DNA of 64,000 nt from a virus, in the IMG/VR virus record IMGVR_UViG_3300020175_001039, positions 30,556-94,555 of that record, one strand, 5' to 3'. A program made the translations under genes and the position numbers. Each line of letters begins with the position of its first letter. Positions within the stretch are counted from its first letter, which is position 1. The notes beneath the pieces were generated by a model. It did no database searches, had not been told where the DNA came from, and saw only the letters and a list, made by a program, of their open reading frames with translations. Of this stretch, positions 1-6,996 are shown one piece after another.

Positions 1-378
1 CCAGTCCAGGCACATTGAACCACCATCTAGTTTATCACTAGTAATTGGCTCCCCGATATTTTGCTCTACAAGAGTCATGTTGATATTAAAGTCTGCGGCG
101 GCATTATACAACCTCGGCAACCGATCACCACGTGCTTCCATGTGATCAAACACACAGTGCAATACCTCGTGTCCTACCAAGAAATCCAACATAGGATCAG
201 TAAGGTTATCTACAAATGTACGATTGAACATAAACTTACGGCCATCAGTTGCCGCGGTTGGAATGTAATCACTGGCATCTTCAATACGAAGCCGTACAGC
301 TAGTGTACCAAAGAATGGCTTTGTCATTAGTAGTCGAACACGTGACTGAGTAATACGTTCTTCAGCTGTCTTTTGCAT
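1..378 (-). CDS. putative metallopeptidase (DUF2201/vWA-MoxR-associated type), 3' end cut by window edge
   Basis: The frame is open from an ATG at 378 to the window edge, 126 codons, so the C-terminal part is missing. Residues 70-74 read HEVLH, the HExxH zinc-protease signature, in a context (VGHEVLHCVFDHM) typical of the predicted metallopeptidase domain that is often encoded beside MoxR-type AAA ATPases. A MoxR gene follows upstream at 769-1887, which supports this pairing. In such systems the ATPase is thought to act as a chaperone for the partner protein; the substrate in phages is unknown. It has its own promoter at 410-437. Motif and neighbourhood support the family; the function is inferred. 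Confidence 0.75.
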   Translation of the reverse strand, partial: MQKTAEERITQSRVRLLMTKPFFGTLAVRLRIEDASDYIPTAATDGRKFMFNRTFVDNLTDPMLDFLVGHEVLHCVFDHMEARGDRLPRLYNAAADFNINMTLVEQNIGEPITSDKLDGGSMCLDW

Positions 379-386
379 AGTGTTTA

Positions 387-403
387 CCTTTTTATCAACT
401 TAC
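387..403 (-). promoter_or_regulatory. conserved leader element (copy 1 of 4)
   Basis: On the minus strand this reads GTAAGTTGATAAAAAGG and lies between the -10 box and the start codon. Closely similar elements (AAGTTAA-CAAA-GAGG type) occur at the same place at 2977-2995, 17507-17523 and 21266-21282. The 3' end supplies the ribosome-binding site; the conserved 5' part is not explained by that. Confidence 0.55.
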
Positions 404-409
404 CCTGTT

Positions 410-437
410 ATAATAGCACATCTAGAAGCAATGTCAA
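410..437 (-). promoter_or_regulatory. sigma70-like promoter for the metallopeptidase gene
   Basis: Minus-strand TTGACA (432-437), 16 bp spacer, TATTAT (410-415). The -35 box overlaps the TGA stop of the gene at 434-769. The first half of the spacer closely matches the promoter at 17537-17565. Confidence 0.7.
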
Positions 438-769
438 CCATAAATTGAAAGTTTAAAGATTAAAGCATCTTCTGGATTTTTAAAATAGAACAAATGACTA
501 TCATCTGGATGTGCAAACTTACGATAGTCCCAATCTTGCATGAATAAATTTTGTTTACACCACTTAATTGCCTTGTCTAAATTGCCACGCACAGTTATAG
601 TTTCGCATGATTCAGCCCAGGATTTTTTGAACTCATATACATCACGTGGAACCCAATCTTTACATTCTAGTCCGTACAACCGAATATTGGTGCGTTCTCT
701 TGGATTATAAAGGGAGAGATCAACAGTCTCTCCCTCCTTTAGTTTAGGTGTAATATACGAAGCTGACAT
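434..769 (-). CDS. hypothetical protein, 111 aa
   Basis: The ATG overlaps the MoxR stop (TAATG at 769), so it is probably co-translated with MoxR. The protein is mixed charged and aromatic with no membrane segment or signal peptide. The C-terminal half (WCKQNLFMQDWDYRKFAHPDD, followed by LFYFKNPEDAL) looks like a small alpha/beta domain of the kind seen in many T4-like phage hypotheticals. I do not recognise a family. Position between MoxR and the metallopeptidase gene suggests a link to that pair, but nothing in the sequence shows this. Confidence 0.75.
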   Translation of the reverse strand: MSASYITPKLKEGETVDLSLYNPRERTNIRLYGLECKDWVPRDVYEFKKSWAESCETITVRGNLDKAIKWCKQNLFMQDWDYRKFAHPDDSHLFYFKNPEDALIFKLSIYG

Positions 770-1887
770 TATGCATCCAACACAAGACGACCGTAACGCT
801 CGAAATATTCATTAAAACGTTCAATTTTGTCTTGCTTTGGTACTAACTTGTATTGTTGCATAGCAATACGTGATGCCATGATAACCATCTCAGTCTCAAA
901 GTTATCCATCATAAAGCCAATAAAGTTACTGAAGCTCTTGTGGTAAAGTGCCATTTGCTTGCTATCAGCACCTGCTTTTTCTCCAGCAATGTGGCGGTCC
1001 CGCAATACATAACATAGGCTGGTAGCCAATGCATACTTGGCACTGATTTCAGTGCTTTCCATTTTTTTAACTTTGGCATCTAGTACATCTTCTGGAATAG
1101 GAAGGTCACCTGCAATTTTTTTGTGTGCCATAAATTTAACAGCCGTGCCTTCTCCTACACAACCTGCAACCATATCAGTCTGTAAGCTATCGCTAAGGTC
1201 ATCTGCATCCTGTACTAGCTCTGAAACAAATGTCCACGAGCGAGGTGTAGCAAAACCACGTGAGCTGGATTGTGGATCAAAGTTATAAAGATCGCCTTTA
1301 GCAAATGAAAGGTAACCAACAACATCTGCATCCATGCCGTTGTTAACAGCCCAATTCAACCAATCACCAAAATCAACACGTAGTTCAAAGTGAACAAAAC
1401 GATTCTCAAGTGGCTTAGGCATGCGGTATGTAACACCTTTGTCTGTCTCACGGTTACCTGCTGCAATAATAACAACGTTGTCTGGCAATACATATTGTCC
1501 AATACGACGGTTAAGAATAAGCTGATAGCCAGCAGCCTGTACACTTGGTGCGGCGCTGTTCATTTCGTCTAGGAACATAATAACAGTATCATACTGATCT
1601 GCTTCAGCCTGTGTTGGCAAATCTGCAGGCGGCAACCAAACCATTTCACGTGTTACCATATCTGGTGCAGGATATCCACGCAAGTCTGTAGGCTCAAACA
1701 ATGCAAGCCGCATGTCAATTACTTTGGTATTGCCTAGTACGCCACTGTCACCAATACCTTGCACTAGTTCTGATTTACCAATGCCCGGAGGACCCCACAA
1801 AAATACAGGGCGTTTTTTCTTAAATGCACGAGTAATAAGCTGCGTGGCTTCGGAAATTTTTACGGTGCGTGTATCTGTTATTTGCAT
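769..1887 (-). CDS. MoxR-family AAA+ ATPase
   Basis: A 372-residue AAA+ ATPase. Walker A is GPPGIGKS at 32-39, Walker B is TVIMFLDE at about 101-108, sensor 1 is IAAGN at 141-145, and the arginine-finger region includes ENRF at about 161-164. MoxR ATPases are ATP-driven chaperones that insert metals or remodel partner proteins, commonly vWA or metallopeptidase proteins. Here a metallopeptidase-like gene lies two genes downstream, at the window edge. A promoter at 1920-1948 and a terminator for the upstream unit at 1950-1974 make this the first gene of its own transcript. Family assignment is secure; the partner and target are inferred. Confidence 0.9.
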   Translation of the reverse strand: MQITDTRTVKISEATQLITRAFKKKRPVFLWGPPGIGKSELVQGIGDSGVLGNTKVIDMRLALFEPTDLRGYPAPDMVTREMVWLPPADLPTQAEADQYDTVIMFLDEMNSAAPSVQAAGYQLILNRRIGQYVLPDNVVIIAAGNRETDKGVTYRMPKPLENRFVHFELRVDFGDWLNWAVNNGMDADVVGYLSFAKGDLYNFDPQSSSRGFATPRSWTFVSELVQDADDLSDSLQTDMVAGCVGEGTAVKFMAHKKIAGDLPIPEDVLDAKVKKMESTEISAKYALATSLCYVLRDRHIAGEKAGADSKQMALYHKSFSNFIGFMMDNFETEMVIMASRIAMQQYKLVPKQDKIERFNEYFERYGRLVLDA

Positions 1888-1919
1888 CTTGCTAGTCCTT
1901 CTTTTTTAGCTATACCGTC

Positions 1920-1948
1920 ATACTATATTATTATTGTTATACAGTCAA
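1920..1948 (-). promoter_or_regulatory. promoter for the MoxR operon
   Basis: Minus-strand TTGACT at 1943-1948 is followed by an AT-rich stretch with TAGTAT at 17 bp (1920-1925) or TATAGT at 15 bp (1922-1927). It sits directly after the terminator at 1950-1974, an arrangement repeated at 21289-21348. Confidence 0.6.
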
Positions 1949-1949
1949 G

Positions 1950-1974
1950 AAAAAAGCGAACCTAAGTTCGCTTT
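1950..1974 (-). terminator. intrinsic terminator (AAAGCGAAC stem)
   Basis: On the minus strand, AAAGCGAAC, a 4-base loop and GTTCGCTTT form a 9 bp stem followed by a T run. It ends the 2964-1987 transcript. Nearly the same stem is used at 21319-21348. Confidence 0.85.
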
Positions 1975-1986
1975 GATATCAATGGG

Positions 1987-2343
1987 TTAGGATTTTTTTT
2001 GACAATTTTTAATTAGATCTCTTGCCATTGTTAGATCAGAATCTTCATCTACTATTTGATCAACAATGTCCAATGCCATCATTTCTATTTGTACTTCCTC
2101 TTCCATCTCTTGACTAAGTTTATCAATTTCTTCAGATATCCATTTGTCCAATGCTTCCATGTCTCCATCAACCATGTTGAGAAGTTTGTCAGCAAAGTCA
2201 TCCTTTTGGGTGTCTGTAAGAGGCTTGAACGGCCATTGTTGTCCACTTGCCATGCGATTGTATTCCCATCCATTTTTAAACCCATAATAGGGCTGTGTAA
2301 AATTAAAACTAATAGACCAATTGTCTGGTTTATCAGTACTCAT
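1987..2343 (-). CDS. hypothetical acidic protein, 118 aa
   Basis: Starts with ATG at 2343 and overlaps the preceding gene by 11 bases. The C-terminal half is helical and strongly acidic (EEEVQIEMMALDIVDQIVDED), ending in a basic tail. The N-terminal part is aromatic-rich (FNFTQPYYGFKNGWEYNRM). No catalytic motif is visible. It is the last gene of a four-gene unit that ends at the terminator at 1950-1974. Function unknown. Confidence 0.7.
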   Translation of the reverse strand: MSTDKPDNWSISFNFTQPYYGFKNGWEYNRMASGQQWPFKPLTDTQKDDFADKLLNMVDGDMEALDKWISEEIDKLSQEMEEEVQIEMMALDIVDQIVDEDSDLTMARDLIKNCQKKS

Positions 2344-2515
2344 CGATCAAGAACTCTTCTTCCATATCGTCCTCAAATTGCTGTAACATTTGTCGTTTTT
2401 CCAGCAATAACTTTTCCAGATTCCAAACTGCTGCATATTTTTCATCACTTGCGCCTTCGTTAAAAGCAACCAGTGCTGATTCTAAAACAACGATATCGTT
2501 AACTACGTCTTGCAT
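2333..2515 (-). CDS. hypothetical helical protein, 60 aa
   Basis: The ATG at 2515 overlaps the stop of the upstream gene (TAATG) and has a good AGGAGA ribosome-binding site. A longer in-frame start at 2563 would run well into the SWIM gene and is less likely. The product is helical with alternating charges (LLLEKRQMLQQFEDDMEEEF), probably a short coiled coil. No family recognised. Confidence 0.65.
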   Translation of the reverse strand: MQDVVNDIVVLESALVAFNEGASDEKYAAVWNLEKLLLEKRQMLQQFEDDMEEEFLIDEY

Positions 2516-2721
2516 TATTCTTCTCCTACGAAGTTTGTTTCGATTGATTTGATATGTTTGCATTTCTTAAATGCTGGACAATCACACGTAAAGCCGTTGT
2601 CTAACATCTTTATAGTATACTGTCTATTATTACTTCCGTCAACAGTCCATTGGGTATCTACTGCCCAATGTTTACGGGTATTAATCAGTTCTGACGGAAA
2701 TATTTTCGGTCCGTACTTCAT
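2515..2721 (-). CDS. small SWIM zinc-finger protein, 68 aa
   Basis: Residues about 45-60 read FTCDCPAFKKCKHIKSIE, matching the CxC-xn-CxH pattern of the SWIM zinc finger, which binds DNA or protein partners. The protein is little more than this finger plus an N-terminal strand-rich segment, so it probably acts as an adaptor or regulator. It sits in an operon of small genes behind the strong promoter at 3003-3031, with 3 bases to the upstream gene. Motif assignment is good; the role is unknown. Confidence 0.7.
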   Translation of the reverse strand: MKYGPKIFPSELINTRKHWAVDTQWTVDGSNNRQYTIKMLDNGFTCDCPAFKKCKHIKSIETNFVGEE

Positions 2722-2724
2722 GAT

Positions 2725-2964
2725 TTATTCCTGGATTTGTGGATATTTTTTAGCAATAGCTTGAATAAATCGACGTTGCTCTGGAGTGATTTCATTTAAT
2801 CGGGTGCCGAAAGGAGCGCCTACTGTTGTGAGCATATTGCCTATTACTGCCATTTTATTGGATAGTGCATCGTCCTTTTCAACTGCGGCGAGGTCCATAA
2901 TCTTACGTCCCATATTGCCAAGTTTGCGTTGTGATTCTGTAACCTCAAAAAATTGCACATTCAT
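2725..2964 (-). CDS. hypothetical protein, 79 aa
   Basis: First gene of the 2964-1987 unit, with an ATG after a CCGGAG ribosome-binding site in the leader. The protein is helical and soluble (AVIGNMLTTVGAPFGTRLNEI; then TPEQRRFIQAIAKKYPQIQE). No known motif. Its promoter resembles that of the S8 protease gene at 21 kb, which suggests early or regulated expression. Confidence 0.7.
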   Translation of the reverse strand: MNVQFFEVTESQRKLGNMGRKIMDLAAVEKDDALSNKMAVIGNMLTTVGAPFGTRLNEITPEQRRFIQAIAKKYPQIQE

Positions 2965-2976
2965 GTAATAAAACTC

Positions 2977-2995
2977 CGGTTGTTTATTTAACTTA
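2977..2995 (-). promoter_or_regulatory. conserved leader element (copy 2 of 4)
   Basis: Minus-strand GTAAGTTAAATAAACAACCG lies just downstream of the -10 box, matching the leader elements at 387-403, 17507-17523 and 21266-21282. Confidence 0.5.
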
Positions 2996-3002
2996 CTATA
3001 CC

Positions 3003-3031
3003 AATATACAGTAAGATGTCTTACTTGTCAA
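3003..3031 (-). promoter_or_regulatory. sigma70-like promoter with inverted repeat in spacer
   Basis: Minus-strand TTGACA (3026-3031), 17 bp spacer, TATATT (3003-3008). The spacer carries GTAAG-ACAT-CTTAC (3011-3024), an inverted repeat. The promoter at 21289-21317 has a related spacer (GATGTCTTACTG), so the two may share a regulator. Confidence 0.8.
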
Positions 3032-4334
3032 CACTTTTTTCATCTTTTTTTGATAAAAAATTATACATTTTTGGACACAACGATACGATACTCATGTTGT
3101 ATATTTTATCCAGTTGTTTAAAATAGTCGTATGTTTTTTCAGGCAACTCAGCATAATCGTCACCTCTTGATAAAAACTCAACCACACGTTCAACTTGCTT
3201 AACTGCCATAGTTGCTTTGCGTTTGTGTTTGTACTTTGAAATTATCTGCAAACTCTTGCTTAGATCCACAAGGGCTTTTGTTTTTAATGCTTCGGGCATA
3301 TACACTGCGCTTAATGGATGTGGAGGGTCAACAAATGCAACATGCATGTCGAGATCATTTTCAACAATATATTCTACTACGCCCAACCAATCTAACATAG
3401 TAATAAAGTTAACAGTAATAGTTGCTTTAACTGTGATATTTTCTACATTATTTTGTAAATCTATAATATTCTCATGCATCAAGTCCCAATCTGACCCATA
3501 ACGAAAATATCCATAAAATTTCTTGCTGGTGTCGATACTGGCAAATACCCTAAGGCTTTTAAATTTGTTCCATTCATCATAAAATTTATCATAGAGCTTG
3601 TGCTGTAAGTTTGTGTGATACCGCAAATCAATATTTTCTTTACGTTTAATCTTTGTGAGCCATTTTAAGTGCTTTTTATCCATCAGCGGTTCTCCGCCAG
3701 TAAAGTGTACACTTTTTAAATTGTCAGCCAAATCGTAAAACTCATCCAGTGAATCTGGACAATTAATGAAATTGTCAATATATTTGATAGTTAAATTATC
3801 CGCTGTGGCACTTTCTGGCAAATATAATACTTCTGACATTTCTGGTACCATGTCAGGATTATGCCTAAGTAAACTCATCCAGCCGGTGCTGCTTTCAGGA
3901 CTGCAATGTGCGCATGCTAAATTACAAACTCCGTGAGGACGTATTTCCATTGTGCTGATGTTTGATGGATAGCTCTGTGTTGGATCTTGTTTTATCTTTT
4001 CAACCACAGTGGCCAATTCTTGTTCTTCAACAATATTTTCCATATAGTGCTTGTTAAATTCTTGCCTAGTACTAGTTACACCATCTGTTTCACGTGCATG
4101 GCACTGTCTGCAATTAGCATGTTCTTGTCCATTCCACAAGGCATTGCGCAACTCTTGCATATTTTGATTGTTGTATTCAGTTAATAGATTTTCGTTAGAT
4201 CTCTTCCAACGTCCCATTTGCTCTTTGCTGCGATAACATGGCCTAAAAGAACCGCTTTGATCCAAGTCAAGATTAACATATGGTGCAAAACAAAAACTGT
4301 CTGGCAGTCCAAGTTTTTTTAGTTTATTTGCCAT
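3021..4334 (-). CDS. radical SAM protein with N-terminal twitch/SPASM-like cysteine domain
   Basis: A 437-residue protein. The radical SAM motif CNLACAHC (C137, C141, C144) should bind the SAM-cleaving 4Fe-4S cluster, and FTGGEP near residue 212 is the SAM-contacting GGE motif. Four further cysteines before the core (C15, C33, C75, C78) look like a twitch or half-SPASM auxiliary cluster site placed N-terminally. The protein at 53235-54878 has the same arrangement, so the two are paralogues. The substrate is unknown; peptide or glycan modification is possible. It is third in a unit behind the late-promoter octamer at 4927-4934. Confidence 0.85.
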   Translation of the reverse strand: MANKLKKLGLPDSFCFAPYVNLDLDQSGSFRPCYRSKEQMGRWKRSNENLLTEYNNQNMQELRNALWNGQEHANCRQCHARETDGVTSTRQEFNKHYMENIVEEQELATVVEKIKQDPTQSYPSNISTMEIRPHGVCNLACAHCSPESSTGWMSLLRHNPDMVPEMSEVLYLPESATADNLTIKYIDNFINCPDSLDEFYDLADNLKSVHFTGGEPLMDKKHLKWLTKIKRKENIDLRYHTNLQHKLYDKFYDEWNKFKSLRVFASIDTSKKFYGYFRYGSDWDLMHENIIDLQNNVENITVKATITVNFITMLDWLGVVEYIVENDLDMHVAFVDPPHPLSAVYMPEALKTKALVDLSKSLQIISKYKHKRKATMAVKQVERVVEFLSRGDDYAELPEKTYDYFKQLDKIYNMSIVSLCPKMYNFLSKKDEKSVDK

Positions 4335-4641
4335 CTAGCCATCCTTGCGCACCGGCCATGCGAGCCATAAATGCATCTCTTTCAGTAAAAAGTATAATTT
4401 TCTTTTTGTCCAAGTAATAGGGAAATGTCATTTTGCGCATAAGTGATATTATATTACCAGCAGTTTTTGCAGGAGGATCAAATTCCCAATACTCGTATTG
4501 CTTCATCAAGACATTAGCACCATGTTTTTTTAAACGCAAGGTGCTTTTGTTGTGGAATACTTGTGTAATGGTATATTTGTTATCCAATAAGCCCAGTATT
4601 TTACTCTGGACTTTTTCCGTCTCTAGTAATTGTTTCTCCAT
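4324..4641 (-). CDS. hypothetical protein, 105 aa
   Basis: Overlaps the upstream gene by 41 bases and the downstream radical SAM gene by 11, so it is tightly coupled. It contains a helical N-terminus and a basic centre (STLRLKKHGANVLMKQYEYW), then KKIILFTERDAFMARMAGAQGW. No motif recognised. Its place directly before the radical SAM gene makes it a candidate accessory protein or substrate, but this is speculation. Confidence 0.65.
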   Translation of the reverse strand: MEKQLLETEKVQSKILGLLDNKYTITQVFHNKSTLRLKKHGANVLMKQYEYWEFDPPAKTAGNIISLMRKMTFPYYLDKKKIILFTERDAFMARMAGAQGWLDGK

Positions 4642-4903
4642 GTGATAATTTTACAACCGTAAATTTGTGTGTATTAAACTTTTTATTCAGCCTGTCTGCT
4701 AAATTAAAGGCGTGGCCGCTGTTGCTGAAACTTACCTTTTTATACTTTGGTCCTGGATAGTTAACTAGTGTATTTAAAGAACGAATATTAATTGGCTTAT
4801 TTTCATAATAGACTGCATAGATTGCACCTGCTTCCAAAATTTGTTCTGTATTGTATTGCTTGTCACTAATCTCTATAATGATATTTGGTTTAGGTCTAGC
4901 CAT
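4601..4903 (-). CDS. hypothetical protein, 100 aa
   Basis: First gene after the TATAAATA octamer, with an AGGAGAG ribosome-binding site. The protein alternates strands and short helices and has a serine/asparagine-rich turn (VSFSNSGHAFNLADRLNKKF). The C-terminal region ends with HGETITRDGKSPE. No family recognised. It starts a three-gene unit with the 105 aa protein and the radical SAM protein. Confidence 0.7.
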   Translation of the reverse strand: MARPKPNIIIEISDKQYNTEQILEAGAIYAVYYENKPINIRSLNTLVNYPGPKYKKVSFSNSGHAFNLADRLNKKFNTHKFTVVKLSHGETITRDGKSPE

Positions 4904-4926
4904 GTAATATTTCTCTCCTGTATGTA

Positions 4927-4934
4927 TATTTATA
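4927..4934 (-). promoter_or_regulatory. T4-type late promoter octamer
   Basis: Minus-strand TATAAATA matches the T4 late-promoter -10 octamer exactly, 24 bases before the start codon at 4903. No sigma70 -35 box is in place. This suggests late expression of the radical SAM unit. Confidence 0.6.
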
Positions 4935-4961
4935 CAAATTTGCAGGAAGGACGCATAATAG

Positions 4962-5420
4962 CTATCGGTTGTGCCTTTTCAAATCTAAATTCATCTCCCA
5001 TTCCGTGGGATATGGTCCAGAATATTCATATTTGGTTAGTGTATCCAGCTTAGGACAATAGCTTGGTAGCCATTTCTTAAACTTAATGATGTAATAACCA
5101 GCCGCAAATATACTTTTACCAGTAGCAGTCTTTTTATATAATGGAAGATTACCATCATGTTCATATTCAATTGGATTAGAGAAGCTGCACGGAAACTTTT
5201 CTGAAAATCTTGTTACATATGACTCGGCTTTATTGTCACTCGTGTCTTTTGTCTGCAAGGTAAAAAGTTCATCTACATCAGTTAACATCTCAAGAGTGTT
5301 TGACTTTTGATTAAAAAATTCATACATTGAGTCATTTACACGGCGAAGTGTTCCCACCTTTCCGTGCTTGGTATTAACGATCCAATATTTGTCCTTGATA
5401 ACTTCGTTTGCTGTATACAT
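4962..5420 (-). CDS. hypothetical protein, about 152 aa
   Basis: The preferred ATG at 5420 lies one base past the upstream TGA; a non-overlapping start avoids the 53-base overlap of the longest frame. The ribosome-binding site is weak, so the start is uncertain. The protein contains strand-rich segments (KYWIVNTKHGKVGTLRRV) and a lysine/tryptophan-rich C-terminus. No motif or membrane segment is seen. It is the last gene of the exonuclease unit. Confidence 0.65.
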   Translation of the reverse strand: MYTANEVIKDKYWIVNTKHGKVGTLRRVNDSMYEFFNQKSNTLEMLTDVDELFTLQTKDTSDNKAESYVTRFSEKFPCSFSNPIEYEHDGNLPLYKKTATGKSIFAAGYYIIKFKKWLPSYCPKLDTLTKYEYSGPYPTEWEMNLDLKRHNR

Positions 5421-5421
5421 A

Positions 5422-5748
5422 TCAACGCTTTGCGTGGCTGCCGTCACAGTATGGCTTATTTTCACTCTTTCCACAACTGCATACTCCGCCCAGACGGCGG
5501 AAGCCAGTTACACTGGCGAGGCGAAAGCTGCGCCAGCCATTGGCATTAATATCCCACACTACATGCACATTTTCGTTGGGTTCTCGATTGCGATTGATTT
5601 CATCTTCAGAAGCAACTGGGGTGGGTATTACACGTTTATGGAGTGTGCATGTCATTACACGTTGTTCTCCGTCTACTTTGTTAAACGTTACTTCAAAAAT
5701 ACCACGTTTAAGTTCATTCAGTGCGTCTTGATAGGATAAATTTTCCAT
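5422..5748 (-). CDS. DUF2693/WYL_2 domain fused to a CDGSH iron-sulfur motif
   Basis: Start ATG at 5748 follows the exonuclease stop, with GGAG seven bases before. Residues about 5-85 look like the phage DUF2693 (WYL_2) Sm-like barrel: ALNELKRGIFEVTFNKVDG, then VHVVWDINANGWRSFRLASV. The C-terminus reads CSCGKSENKPYCDGSH, a full match to the CDGSH pattern (C-x-C-x2-S-x3-P-x-C-D-G-S-H), which binds a 2Fe-2S cluster with three Cys and one His. DUF2693 proteins are common in T4-like phages, but this fusion is unusual to my knowledge. Redox sensing or DNA/RNA binding controlled by the cluster is possible. Confidence 0.8.
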   Translation of the reverse strand: MENLSYQDALNELKRGIFEVTFNKVDGEQRVMTCTLHKRVIPTPVASEDEINRNREPNENVHVVWDINANGWRSFRLASVTGFRRLGGVCSCGKSENKPYCDGSHAKR

Positions 5749-5749
5749 G

Positions 5750-6742
5750 TTAGTCTCCATATGCTGAGTTAAGATATTTTGCATGATCGTTAGCGTTTTT
5801 ACTTACGTTGTCCAATTGATACTTTCCACAAAAACGCATAAAATGAATGCCTACTTGAGGGATACGTTCTTTTTGTACCTGTTCAACAATAGCTGCGTCC
5901 AACTGTGCTTTTACTTCATCGGGCTGTTGTGTCAAGTCAATCAAGTGTACGTTGCGTTGATAGTCTTCCAATACACGATGCTCTACGCCTTCATGATCTA
6001 CCCATCGCTGTAGCATGAAATTATTCCAGTTGTAGCCTTTGGTATCTTTATCAGCATATGCTTCCAGCATACCAACCTTGTTCTTAGTGCCCTTCTTGCG
6101 TACGCCAGGGTATGCACTAAACACGTTATCAGCAGTGTCACCACGTACACACTTTTCGAACAACAGCCACTTAGGATCACCAATTACTTTGGGCTCCTTG
6201 GTCTTCTTGTCTTTTACTGGGCGACCACGGTCATCAAACACACCATCGATTGTCATCAGATGTCCAGCAATGCCATTATATTGTGTTACGTTTTCATTAA
6301 TAAGCTGATAGAAGTCACTGTCACTACTAACAATAACATGCTTGTCATCCGGATGGTTCTGGATCCAACGTGCAATAAAGTCATCAGCCTCACAGATTCT
6401 GTCCTGCAATACTGTTACATTTGTCTTCTCACGCATAAACCCTTGGAACTCATCAAATGCGTCCCAGAACTTCTGATCTTCAGCCTGTTGTGCATCTGTT
6501 TTTGCATCACGTACTTCTGCACGGTTACGCTTATACGGAGTATAAAAGTCCTTGCGCCAGCTACGCCCTTCCAAGCACACAACTACATGAGTACCGCCTT
6601 GGTCTCGCCATGTTTTATTAATACTGTTAAACATGATATGATAACTCATAGCAATTTTAGTATCCATGTCATCGCCACGTACTACGTGACGAGCTCGCAT
6701 GAACATATTAGCAGCATCTACCAGAATGTAAGTATTACTCAT
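5750..6742 (-). CDS. rnh: 5'-3' exonuclease, T4 RNase H / FEN family
   Basis: A 330-residue flap endonuclease-like nuclease. Metal-binding acidic residues are visible in LVDAANMF (D9), ICEADDFIARW and SSDSDFYQL. The helix-hairpin-helix-type segment is RGDTADNVFSAYPGVRKKG. T4 RNase H removes RNA primers and flaps during lagging-strand synthesis. It lies in the 6941-4962 unit behind a consensus promoter. This is one of the clearest T4-like markers in the window. Confidence 0.9.
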   Translation of the reverse strand: MSNTYILVDAANMFMRARHVVRGDDMDTKIAMSYHIMFNSINKTWRDQGGTHVVVCLEGRSWRKDFYTPYKRNRAEVRDAKTDAQQAEDQKFWDAFDEFQGFMREKTNVTVLQDRICEADDFIARWIQNHPDDKHVIVSSDSDFYQLINENVTQYNGIAGHLMTIDGVFDDRGRPVKDKKTKEPKVIGDPKWLLFEKCVRGDTADNVFSAYPGVRKKGTKNKVGMLEAYADKDTKGYNWNNFMLQRWVDHEGVEHRVLEDYQRNVHLIDLTQQPDEVKAQLDAAIVEQVQKERIPQVGIHFMRFCGKYQLDNVSKNANDHAKYLNSAYGD

Positions 6743-6752
6743 GAGGTTCTCT

Positions 6753-6941
6753 CTATGTTAGGATTTCAGTTTCAAGAGCTACAATCTTTTCTTTTAGTAG
6801 CAATTTCTCTTGTTTAAGAGCCTTAATTTCTTGGTCAGTGGCAATAGACGTAATCTCAATAATCTTGCTATCAAGATCACGATGCTTATTTGTCAAACTT
6901 GTCAAATAACGCTTTTTACTATTAATAGTACCAGTACCCAT
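6753..6941 (-). CDS. YdcH/DUF465-like coiled-coil protein, 62 aa
   Basis: The whole protein is a predicted helix pair with heptad spacing: LTSLTNKHRDLDSKIIEI, then EIKALKQEKLLLKEKIVALE. This resembles the small YdcH (DUF465) family of bacteria and phages, whose function is unknown. It is the first gene of the exonuclease operon, with an AAGGAG ribosome-binding site and the promoter at 6968-6996. Confidence 0.6.
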   Translation of the reverse strand: MGTGTINSKKRYLTSLTNKHRDLDSKIIEITSIATDQEIKALKQEKLLLKEKIVALETEILT

Positions 6942-6967
6942 GTTGTATCTCCTTTATGTTATTCTTT

Positions 6968-6996
6968 ATAATAGCATATGAATTATCACAAGTCAA
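6968..6996 (-). promoter_or_regulatory. sigma70-like promoter, exonuclease operon
   Basis: Minus-strand TTGACT (6991-6996), 17 bp spacer, TATTAT (6968-6973), about 27 bases before the first start codon. Confidence 0.8.

Noticed and set aside
6260-6817. Plus-strand open frame of 185 codons
   Set aside because: It lies antisense to the 5'-3' exonuclease, which has full motifs and a promoter; the plus frame has no ribosome-binding site and reads as compositional shadow.
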